Below are positions 34,841 to 42,441 of a stretch of 64,000 bases of DNA, one piece after another. Both the position numbers and the translations under genes were made by a program. Within the stretch, counting starts at the first letter, position 1. Each line of letters begins with the position of its first letter. Under the pieces are notes generated by a model. The model worked only from the letters and a program-made list of their open reading frames with translations. It was not told the DNA's origin and did no database searches. The stretch comes from Microbulbifer litoralis (GTDB taxonomy: Bacteria; Pseudomonadota; Gammaproteobacteria; Pseudomonadales; Cellvibrionaceae). The stretch spans positions 62,001 to 126,000 of the forward strand of contig NZ_JALKCV010000006.1 of NCBI RefSeq assembly GCF_023634065.1, in the 5' to 3' direction.

Positions 34841-36304
34841 TCAATAGGGAGACTCCACATCCCCCTGCGCCACATAGACGGTTTTCAGCCGCGTGTAGTG
34901 CTCGAACGCCCGGCGACTGTTTTCCTTGCCGATGCCGGACTGCTTGAAACCGCCAAACGGCATTTCCACCGGCGTGATGTTGTAGTGGTTGATCCACACA
35001 ATGCCCGCATCGAGCTGGTCCGCCACGCGGTGGGCGCGCTGAACATCGCGGGTAAAGACACCGCCGGCGAGGCCGAATTCCGTATTGTTGGCCCGCTTCA
35101 GTACCTCCCTCTCTTCACTGAAGCTGAGCAGTGACAGTACCGGACCGAAAATCTCCTCGCGCACGATGGTCATATCGTCCTTGAGACCGTCGAATACCGT
35201 CGGCTGGACAAAATTGCCGTTTTCGAAACCCGGCACTTCTGCCCGCTCGCCACCGACCAGTACCCTGCCCCCTTCCTGTTTGCCTTTTTCCAGGTAGCCC
35301 AACACACCCTGCATATGCTCGGCGCTCACCATCGGCCCCACATCGGTGTCCGGGTCCAGCGGATCGCCGAGCTTCAGTTTTTTCACCCGCGCCACCAGCC
35401 TGTCGGTGAACTGCTCGCGTACGTCTTCGTGTACAAAAACCCGGGTACTATTGGTACAGATCTGGCCCTGGGTATAGAAGTTGCCGAGCATCGCCGCCCC
35501 CACGGCGTTGTCCAGGTCGGCGTCGTCAAATACGATCAACGGCGACTTGCCGCCCAGCTCCAGGGTCACGGATTTCAGGGTATCGGCCGCTGCGCGCATT
35601 ACCGCCTTGCCGGTGCCGACTTCGCCGGTCAGGGAAATCTTGGCAATGCGGGGGTGCGCCGTCAGCGCCTGACCGGTTTCGGCAAAGCCCTGCACCACAT
35701 TGAAAACACCGTCCGGCAGGCCCGCCTCCTTGAACAGCTCCGCCAGCCGCAGCGCCGTGAGCGGGGTCAGCTCCGCCGGCTTGAAAATCATCGCATTGCC
35801 CGCCGCCAGCGCCGGGGCGGACTTCCAGGCGGCGATCTGTACCGGGTAATTCCACGCGCCGATGCCGGCACAGACACCCAGCGGCTCCGGGCGCGTGTAG
35901 AAAAAGCCATCGGGAACCGGCTGGTACTCTCCCTGCAGGGAGGCCGCCTGGCCGCCGAAGAATTCCAGGCAGTCGGCAGCCGAGCCGACGTCCGCTTCCG
36001 GGGTTTCCGCAATCGGCTTGCCGCCATCAAGGGATTCGAGCCGCGCCACCTCATCGCAGTATTGGCGCAGCAGTTGCGCCGTGCGCGTCAGTACGCGTCC
36101 GCGCTCGGCGCCACTCATGGCTGCCCACTCGGCCTGCCCGATTTCCGCCGCGGCCACCGCCTTGTCCACATCGTTGGCACTGGCCTTGGCCACCCGACAG
36201 ATCACCTCCCCGGTGGCCGGGTTGATGGTGTCGAAAAAGGCCTCTCCCTCGGCGGCGACATACTGTCCGCCGATCCAGAGCAGGCGATCGTCCAGCTGGG
36301 CCAT
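34841..36304 (-). CDS. betB: Betaine aldehyde dehydrogenase
   Basis: 487 residues of the NAD(P)-dependent aldehyde dehydrogenase family. Visible are GAWNYPVQIAAWKSAPALAAGNAMIFKPAELTP, the glutamate motif LELGGKSPLIVFDDADLD and the catalytic Cys in FYTQGQICTNSTRVFVH. It completes synthesis of the osmoprotectant glycine betaine. It is convergent with betT-betA instead of in one operon, and no betI repressor is present in the window. The dps gene lies 65 bp upstream on the same strand. Confidence 0.95.
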   Translation of the reverse strand: MAQLDDRLLWIGGQYVAAEGEAFFDTINPATGEVICRVAKASANDVDKAVAAAEIGQAEWAAMSGAERGRVLTRTAQLLRQYCDEVARLESLDGGKPIAETPEADVGSAADCLEFFGGQAASLQGEYQPVPDGFFYTRPEPLGVCAGIGAWNYPVQIAAWKSAPALAAGNAMIFKPAELTPLTALRLAELFKEAGLPDGVFNVVQGFAETGQALTAHPRIAKISLTGEVGTGKAVMRAAADTLKSVTLELGGKSPLIVFDDADLDNAVGAAMLGNFYTQGQICTNSTRVFVHEDVREQFTDRLVARVKKLKLGDPLDPDTDVGPMVSAEHMQGVLGYLEKGKQEGGRVLVGGERAEVPGFENGNFVQPTVFDGLKDDMTIVREEIFGPVLSLLSFSEEREVLKRANNTEFGLAGGVFTRDVQRAHRVADQLDAGIVWINHYNITPVEMPFGGFKQSGIGKENSRRAFEHYTRLKTVYVAQGDVESPY

Positions 36305-36369
36305 GGCATTCTCCCGGTGCAGGCCCGCCTCGGGAAAAGGCGGGTGTTACTGTGATTGCAGCAGTCTGT

Positions 36370-36906
36370 TCAGTGCATGGTGCCGCCGCTGCGGCTGGCT
36401 TCAAACAGGAACCAGGCGCGCTTCTCGGCATCGTTGATAAATTCTTCGAGGATGGAAGCCGTGGCCACGTCCCGGTGCTCGTCGCACAGGTCGTGGGCTT
36501 CGCGCATGCGGGCGAGCAGGCTCTGGTTATCCTCGCGCAACTCCGCCAGCATATCCTGTGGATCCACATATTCCGCGTCGTTATCGGACGAGCGCTGCAG
36601 GCGGGAAATATGCCCGATGGACCTCAGTGTCGAGCCACCGAGACGGCGCACCCGTTCCGCCAGGTCATCCGTCATCGACAGGATTTCCGCAGCCTGCTCG
36701 TCGAACAGCCGGTGATAGTCGCGGAAGTGGGGTCCACTCACATGCCAATGGAAATTCTTGGTTTTCAAATACAGGGAAAAGGTATCCGCCAGCAGCGCAT
36801 TCACCGCTCCGGAGATATCCTCACGCGCGCGGTCGCCCAGGTCGGTGGGGGTATTGATACGCGCGCGCTCTCTGCTGCGCACCTCTGACTTTGCGGTCTT
36901 GCTCAT
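36370..36906 (-). CDS. dps: Dps family ferritin-like DNA-protection protein
   Basis: 178 residues. The inter-subunit ferroxidase motif KTKNFHWHVSGPHFRDYHRLFDEQAAEI is present (two His plus the downstream Asp/Glu), followed by DLAERVRRLGGSTL. The Lys/Arg-rich N-terminus (about 25 residues: KTAKSEVRSRERARI) may bind DNA. Dps dodecamers oxidise and store iron and protect DNA in stationary or oxidative stress. It lies upstream of betB on the same strand. Confidence 0.93.
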   Translation of the reverse strand: MSKTAKSEVRSRERARINTPTDLGDRAREDISGAVNALLADTFSLYLKTKNFHWHVSGPHFRDYHRLFDEQAAEILSMTDDLAERVRRLGGSTLRSIGHISRLQRSSDNDAEYVDPQDMLAELREDNQSLLARMREAHDLCDEHRDVATASILEEFINDAEKRAWFLFEASRSGGTMH

Positions 36907-37166
36907 GGTAGTCCTCTCTGGTTACAGCGGAAGCCGCTCACTGGCGGGCGGAAACGCGCGCCACACTATGCAGATTAGACAGAGGTTGCCCGACGCGCCA
37001 TCGGGGACACGCTACCAATATGGACCAGCGGTTCTTCGGGGCGCGTAAAAGCACGCGTAAACGAGACCCAGTCCACGCCCAGGCCGCACACCGGGTCCCG
37101 CCGCAGAGGAATGCCCGGCAACAGGCTTTACAAAAAAATATAACCTGACTAACCTCTGAATCACTT

Positions 37167-37179
37167 TTGGTATTGCCAA
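37167..37179 (+). promoter_or_regulatory. Putative GntR-type operator upstream of the giant pectate lyase
   Basis: TTGGTATTGCCAA, 160 bp before the pectate lyase ATG, fits the TTGG-N4-CCA pattern repeated at 41113, 55892, 56986 and 57008. It is the only feature I can support in the 434-bp gap 36907-37340, which otherwise holds AT-rich DNA at 37130-37170. Confidence 0.5.
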
Positions 37180-37340
37180 TTGGTGACAAAGGCAGACCAA
37201 AAGGCCCGCCCCCCACAAGCTATCGGGCTGCGGGACAGCAGTTCAGCGATGATGATTGGCCGGCTGCGTCCATACGCAATCCGGGCCAGCCGACGCACTG
37301 ATCATCTTTCCACTAATAAACGATAAATACGGAAAGTCAG

Positions 37341-40300
37341 ATGAAAACGACAAGCAGAATACCGGTGATGCTCGGCGCATTGCTGGGCAGCCTGTTGATG
37401 CCCGCCTGGGCGTCGGCGCAGCCGGTAGGCTACGCCACACTGAATGGCGGCACCACCGGCGGTGCCGGCGGCAACGTGGTCTATGCCACCACCGGAACGG
37501 AAATTCACGCGGCGCTGTGCAACCGCGCATCCAGCGACACCCCCATCATTATCCAGGTGGAGGGCACCATCAATCACGGCAACACCAGCAAGGTCTCCGG
37601 CGACAGCTGCAACACTGCCGACGACAAGATCGAGATCAAGGAAGTCAGCAACGTCTCGATCATCGGTGTCGGCAGCGGCGCCCTGTTCGATGAACTGGGT
37701 ATCCACCTGCGCAGTGCATCGAACATCATTTTGCAGAACCTGCACGTGCGCAACGTGAAAAAATCCGGTTCGCCCACCTCCAACGGCGGTGACGCCGTCG
37801 GCATGGAGAGCGACGTCTACAATGTGTGGGCGGACCACCTGACCCTGGAGGCCTCCGGCGGTGAGGACGACGGTTACGATGCGCTCTTCGATATGAAGGC
37901 CACTACCAAGTACGTGACCCTGTCCTACAGCATCCTGCGCAATTCCGGTCGCGGCGGCCTGGTCGGTTCCAGCGATGGCGATACCGACAATGGCCCGGTA
38001 ACCTTCCACCACAACCTCTACGAGAATATCGATTCCCGCACGCCACTGCTGCGCGCCGCCACCGCGCACGCCTTCAACAACCACTATGTCGGGTTGGTGA
38101 AATCGGGCATGAACCCGCGCATCGGCGGCCGCATGAAGGCGGAGAACAACTACTTCGAGAATTCCAAGGACCCCCTCGGCACCTTCTACACCGACGACAT
38201 GGGCTACTGGGAAGTCAGCGGCAATATCTGGTCCAACATCACCTGGACCGCCGATGACGACGAGAACCACCCGGCCGGTCCCAACCCGGTTTCCACCACC
38301 TCCATCAGCATTCCGTACAGCTACACACTGGACGACGCCGGCTGTGTGCCGCAGATAGTGGTGGCCACCGCCGGCGCCAATACCGGCCTGCTGGAATCCG
38401 ACGGCAACTGCCAGAGCCAGGGCGGCTCGTCCAGCAGTTCCTCGAGCAGTTCCAGCTCTTCCAGCAGCTCCAGTTCCTCCTCCAGCAGCAGCTCTTCCTC
38501 CAGCGGCGGTTCCGGCGGTGAGCCCGGCGAGCTGGGTGCGAACCTGGCGCTGTCCGGCGATGCGGACGGCAGCAGCAAGGCAGACGGCAGCAGCTACGGC
38601 AACGCGGTCGACGGCGATACCTCCAGCTACTGGCAGCCGGATGCTTCCAGCGGCGAGCGCATTTCCGCGAAGAATTTCGGCGGCAGTTTCAATACCGTGA
38701 TCATTCGCGAGATCGGCAGTGCGGTACAGAACTGGCGCCTGGTGAACCACGACAACGGCGGGGAGCTGGCCTCCGGTACCGGTATCGGCTCCGCCATGCA
38801 GGTCTACCTCGGCGATGTCAGCATGGACAAGATCGACCTGATGATCGACAGCGCAGCCAGCGCGCCACAGATTGCCGAGTTCGAAATCTACAATGCGACC
38901 GGCAGCGGTTCCTCCTCGAGCAGCTCTTCGTCCAGCAGCAGCTCCAGTTCCTCCTCCAGCAGTTCCAGCTCTTCGTCATCCAGCGGCGGCAGCGGTACCC
39001 AGTCGACCCTGGTGCTGGAGGAAAACAGCGCGGGCTTCTGTTCCGTGGACGGTGCCATCGAGAGTGAGCACAGCGGCTTCAGTGGCAGCGGTTACGCCAA
39101 TACCGACAACGAGAGCGGCACCGCGGTGGAGTGGTCGGTATCCGTACCGGAAGCCGGTATCTATACACTGCAGTGGCGCTTTGCCAACGGTTCCGGCGAT
39201 CGCAGTGCCTCGGTGATCGTCAACGGCAACAGCGACGCCTCGGTCACCATGGCGGACAGCGGTGACTGGACCAGCTACACCGACAGCGCCGGTATCGTCG
39301 TCGCACTGGCGGCCGGCGAAAACACCATCCGCCTGGAAGCGTCCGGCAGTTCCGGCCTGGCAAATATCGACCGGCTGGCGGTGACCGGGATCGACCCGCT
39401 CGCCGGCGACTGTAACGGCGGTGACGGCGGCGGCTCTTCCAGCTCGTCCAGCAGTTCCTCTTCCGGCGGTACCGGCAGCAGCTCCGGCGGCTCTTCCGGC
39501 AGCTCCTCCAGTTCCAGCAGCAGTTCCAGCTCTTCCGGCGGCGGCTCCGGTTCCTCCTCCGGCGGCAGCAGTTCCGGTGGCGCCTTCCCGTCCCCCGACG
39601 TCAGCAATGCCTGCTATATCCTGGCCACCGACCCGAACGTCAACTGGCGCGATTCGGCCGAGCTGGATACCGACCAGGAAATCGTCGAGTGCCTGTTCAA
39701 AACCCTGGGCCGCGCGGTCGGCTATGGCGAAAATGCCATGGGCGGCTACGACCCGGACGGCAATAGCACGCTGACGGTGATCACCAAAAACGGCGGCACT
39801 TCGGTCGAACAGCAGATCCTGGACGCAGTGAGCGGCGACGAACACAACTGGATCGTGTTCGACAAATTCGATTTCGCCAATGAAAGCGAAATCTCCATGC
39901 ACCGCAATCACTGCGGCGATGCGGACGTGCAGAGCGCGATCGGCGGTACCGAGGCCCAGTGTATCGATTATCGCCAGTGGTGCGCGGACAACGGCTACTC
40001 CGGCGACGGCTGCATGGACGAGTTCTTCAACAACCGCCTGAACGACAAGGATCTGCCGATCCGCAACACCGTGATCGGTTCCCACACCACGCTGGACGGC
40101 CGCCTGAGCAATGGTTACTTCCGCTTCAACGGCTTCGCCATCGGCAAGGACAGCTCCGGCCAACCGACCCAGACCGCGGACAGTGTGATCATCACCCACC
40201 TGGATTTCCGCGGGGCCGGCCACACCGAGGACCACGGCCTGGATCCGGACATGCTGCGGGTGACCGGCGCCTCCCACGATGTATGGATTCACAAGAACAC

Positions 40301-41009
40301 TTTCGATACCACCGGCGATTCGGCGTTCGATGTGAAAGTGGGGGCCTACGATGTCACCATGTCCTTCAACCGCCTGGTGGATGTGAAACGCGCGACGCTG
40401 CACGGCTCCAGTGACAGCCGCGAAATCAACGCGCAGATCACCACCACCATGCACCACAACGCGTTCATCACCACCGACACTCACTACGACAGCCTCGGCA
40501 ATACACTGCGGCGCGTGCCGCTGATCCGCCGCGGCACCTCGCATATGTTCAATAATTTCTTCATGAACTATCGCAAGGACATTCTCAGTGTCCGCGTCGG
40601 AGCCAGCGTGTTGTGGGAAGACAACATGATGTTGATCAACGGCGACTTCCAGGAGAAAGACGATCGCTACACGGCACTGGAGGAACGCTGGGAACAGCTG
40701 ACCCGCGATGTGGACGGCGGCAATTTCCGCGACGACGGTTCGCGCCTGTGGTTCTCCGACAGCGCCTGCAACCTGGACGCCTCGCTGTACTTCGACGTGG
40801 CGGATGCCTCCGGTTCCGTCGGCGACCTGAGCCAGGACTACTCGCAGTATTCCCGCGATGTGATCGCCGCGCAGCAGGTACCGGTCAGCCAGGATATGGC
40901 GGACTACGTGATCGCCACCGCGGGTAAATACGGGGAAATCCCCTTCAACTCGCCACTGGGATACGACCAGGCCTATGTCATCGGCCTGGGAGAAGTGCCC
41001 TGCCAGTAA
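37341..41009 (+). CDS. Two-catalytic-domain pectate lyase (PL1 - F5/8 - CBM35 - PL1)
   Basis: 1222 residues, secreted (signal peptide about 1-26, ending ASA). Residues 27-355 form a PL1 parallel beta-helix with the VWADHLTLE and SRTPLLRAATAHAFNNHY motifs, the latter holding the catalytic-type Arg. Poly-Ser linkers lie at about 361-391, 522-550 and 696-750. Between them are an F5/8-type carbohydrate-binding domain (about 392-521) and a CBM35-like domain (about 551-695). Residues 752-1222 are a second, divergent PL1 domain (DVWIHKNTFDTTGDSAFDVK, RRVPLIRRGTSHMFNNFF). It cleaves polygalacturonate by beta-elimination. The second PL1 domain is a close paralogue of the lipoprotein at 48210. It is probably controlled by the site at 37167; a strong terminator follows. 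Confidence 0.93.
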   Translation: MKTTSRIPVMLGALLGSLLMPAWASAQPVGYATLNGGTTGGAGGNVVYATTGTEIHAALCNRASSDTPIIIQVEGTINHGNTSKVSGDSCNTADDKIEIKEVSNVSIIGVGSGALFDELGIHLRSASNIILQNLHVRNVKKSGSPTSNGGDAVGMESDVYNVWADHLTLEASGGEDDGYDALFDMKATTKYVTLSYSILRNSGRGGLVGSSDGDTDNGPVTFHHNLYENIDSRTPLLRAATAHAFNNHYVGLVKSGMNPRIGGRMKAENNYFENSKDPLGTFYTDDMGYWEVSGNIWSNITWTADDDENHPAGPNPVSTTSISIPYSYTLDDAGCVPQIVVATAGANTGLLESDGNCQSQGGSSSSSSSSSSSSSSSSSSSSSSSSSSGGSGGEPGELGANLALSGDADGSSKADGSSYGNAVDGDTSSYWQPDASSGERISAKNFGGSFNTVIIREIGSAVQNWRLVNHDNGGELASGTGIGSAMQVYLGDVSMDKIDLMIDSAASAPQIAEFEIYNATGSGSSSSSSSSSSSSSSSSSSSSSSSSSGGSGTQSTLVLEENSAGFCSVDGAIESEHSGFSGSGYANTDNESGTAVEWSVSVPEAGIYTLQWRFANGSGDRSASVIVNGNSDASVTMADSGDWTSYTDSAGIVVALAAGENTIRLEASGSSGLANIDRLAVTGIDPLAGDCNGGDGGGSSSSSSSSSSGGTGSSSGGSSGSSSSSSSSSSSSGGGSGSSSGGSSSGGAFPSPDVSNACYILATDPNVNWRDSAELDTDQEIVECLFKTLGRAVGYGENAMGGYDPDGNSTLTVITKNGGTSVEQQILDAVSGDEHNWIVFDKFDFANESEISMHRNHCGDADVQSAIGGTEAQCIDYRQWCADNGYSGDGCMDEFFNNRLNDKDLPIRNTVIGSHTTLDGRLSNGYFRFNGFAIGKDSSGQPTQTADSVIITHLDFRGAGHTEDHGLDPDMLRVTGASHDVWIHKNTFDTTGDSAFDVKVGAYDVTMSFNRLVDVKRATLHGSSDSREINAQITTTMHHNAFITTDTHYDSLGNTLRRVPLIRRGTSHMFNNFFMNYRKDILSVRVGASVLWEDNMMLINGDFQEKDDRYTALEERWEQLTRDVDGGNFRDDGSRLWFSDSACNLDASLYFDVADASGSVGDLSQDYSQYSRDVIAAQQVPVSQDMADYVIATAGKYGEIPFNSPLGYDQAYVIGLGEVPCQ

Positions 41010-41040
41010 CCCCCGACTGACGTCTCTTGGTCAATGCTTC

Positions 41041-41067
41041 GGGCGCCCCAACGGGGCGCCCTTTTTT
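41041..41067 (+). terminator. Terminator after the giant pectate lyase gene
   Basis: A 9-bp stem GGGCGCCCC/GGGGCGCCC with AAC loop and T6 run, 31 bp after the stop. Confidence 0.9.
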
Positions 41068-41098
41068 GTTGCCGGCATTGGAAAGACAGTCCATCTTA

Positions 41099-41125
41099 TT
41101 GGACAGTCCAAATTGGACTTACCAA
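41099..41125 (+). promoter_or_regulatory. Paired putative operators before the esterase gene
   Basis: TTGGACAGTCCAA (41099-41111, perfect 13-base palindrome) is followed after one base by TTGGACTTACCAA (41113-41125). The half-sites match those near the uronate genes. Confidence 0.6.
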
Positions 41126-41271
41126 GAAGCCGGCGTTATGCTCCGGAAGCAATTGGCCAAATTGCCATACAAGAATATCGGCCTGCAGTGACAACCCGCC
41201 CCCTGTCGGAATGGGAGCCGATGGAACAACCGGAGCGCCAGAGCCGGCCCCTCATTGTCGAGGAAACATCA

Positions 41272-42267
41272 ATGCACCCAGCCAAAAAGAACACACAAAG
41301 GAGTTGGGCTATCGGCCTCGCCCTTCTCACTCCGCTTTTACTCCTCGCCGGCAGCGATCTGCACGCGGCCGGCTACACCCTGGACAGCACCCACGAAAAA
41401 CTGAAAACCCGATACCCCGATATAGTGCCGGTGCGACTGGAGCCGATCGAAGGCGTGCGCCGCTGGCCGGCACTCACCTACCGGGAATCGAACGGTCACT
41501 CACTGCAGCTGGACATTTTCGCACCGGAAGGCGCGAGCGCACCGCGCCCCGGCCTGCTGCTGGTGCACGGCGGCGGCTGGGGGTCCGGTCACCGCTCACT
41601 GCTGGCGCCACTGGCCCAGGCCCTGGCCGCGCGCGGTTACATGACCGCCACCGCCGACTATCGCCTCTCCGCCGAGGCACAGTTCCCGGCTCAAGTAGAA
41701 GACCTGCGCGCCGCCCTGCACTGGCTCCGAAACCACGCCGCGGAATACGGCCTGGACCCGGATCGCCTGGCGATCGGCGGCAGCTCCGCCGGCGGCCAGT
41801 TGGCCGCCCTCACCGGCCTCAGGGACGGCGACACCAGCGCCATCGTCAATATCGATGGCCTGTGGGATTTCACCACCCCACTGGCGCTGCGCTACGAAAA
41901 CGATCCCTCCCGCGCGCAGACCTCGGCCAGCCGCTTCCTCGGCGGCCGCTTCGAGAAAATTCCACAGACCTGGCGCCGGGCCTCGCCGCTAAACTACCTG
42001 GACAGGCAATCCCCACCACTGCTGGCACTCAGCGGCGACAACCCGCGCTTCTCCGCCGGCATTGAAAACGTCGAGGCCCAGGCCGGCGCACTGGGCATAC
42101 CTTTCCGGCACCATCACTACACGGGCGCGCCGCACAGCTTCTGGCTGTTCGAACCCTGGTTCGGGCAGGTGGTAGAGCAATTGGACGAGTTTCTGGCCGC
42201 GACAACACACCGAGCCGTCACCGACAAAACTGGTACAAGTAAACCAACTACTGTCACCAGCCGATAA
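41272..42267 (+). CDS. Secreted alpha/beta-hydrolase, probable carbohydrate esterase
   Basis: 331 residues from ATG 41272 (GAGGAA seven bases before). A signal peptide ends near HAA (about residue 33). The hydrolase fold shows the oxyanion HGGGWGSGHRS, the nucleophile elbow IGGSSAGGQ, and the C-terminal His in GAPHSFWLF. It resembles the acetylesterases of the BD-FAE/hormone-sensitive lipase group that remove ester groups from plant polysaccharides. Its place among pectinases suggests a pectin or rhamnogalacturonan acetylesterase; the substrate is not proven. An in-frame upstream extension crosses the operator sites and terminator and was rejected. Confidence 0.85.
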   Translation: MHPAKKNTQRSWAIGLALLTPLLLLAGSDLHAAGYTLDSTHEKLKTRYPDIVPVRLEPIEGVRRWPALTYRESNGHSLQLDIFAPEGASAPRPGLLLVHGGGWGSGHRSLLAPLAQALAARGYMTATADYRLSAEAQFPAQVEDLRAALHWLRNHAAEYGLDPDRLAIGGSSAGGQLAALTGLRDGDTSAIVNIDGLWDFTTPLALRYENDPSRAQTSASRFLGGRFEKIPQTWRRASPLNYLDRQSPPLLALSGDNPRFSAGIENVEAQAGALGIPFRHHHYTGAPHSFWLFEPWFGQVVEQLDEFLAATTHRAVTDKTGTSKPTTVTSR

Positions 42268-42332
42268 AAAGCCGCCGAACGCACCTGATTTTTATAAATC
42301 TCCTTTACCAATTGTCTAAACAGGTTGTATGT

Positions 42333-42366
42333 GCCTAACCAATATTGTTAGATTGCCTAACCAATA
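42333..42366 (+). promoter_or_regulatory. Direct repeats in the promoter of the lipoprotein/TonB receptor genes
   Basis: GCCTAACCAATA occurs at 42333-42344 and again at 42355-42366, exactly 22 bp apart (two helical turns). Each contains an inverted TTGGT half-site like the proposed uronate operators. It may bind a dimer on one face of the DNA. Confidence 0.5.
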
Positions 42367-42441
42367 AGTATTAGAAACTGGGCCTCAGTGGTACCCAGGC
42401 TCATAACAATAACGATGGACAATGAGAGAAGAGGTGACGGA

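Noticed and set aside
38422-39590. Regular repeats that could be taken for a CRISPR-like array
   Set aside because: They are in frame and encode poly-Ser linkers; spacing and unit length are irregular and no cas gene is present.
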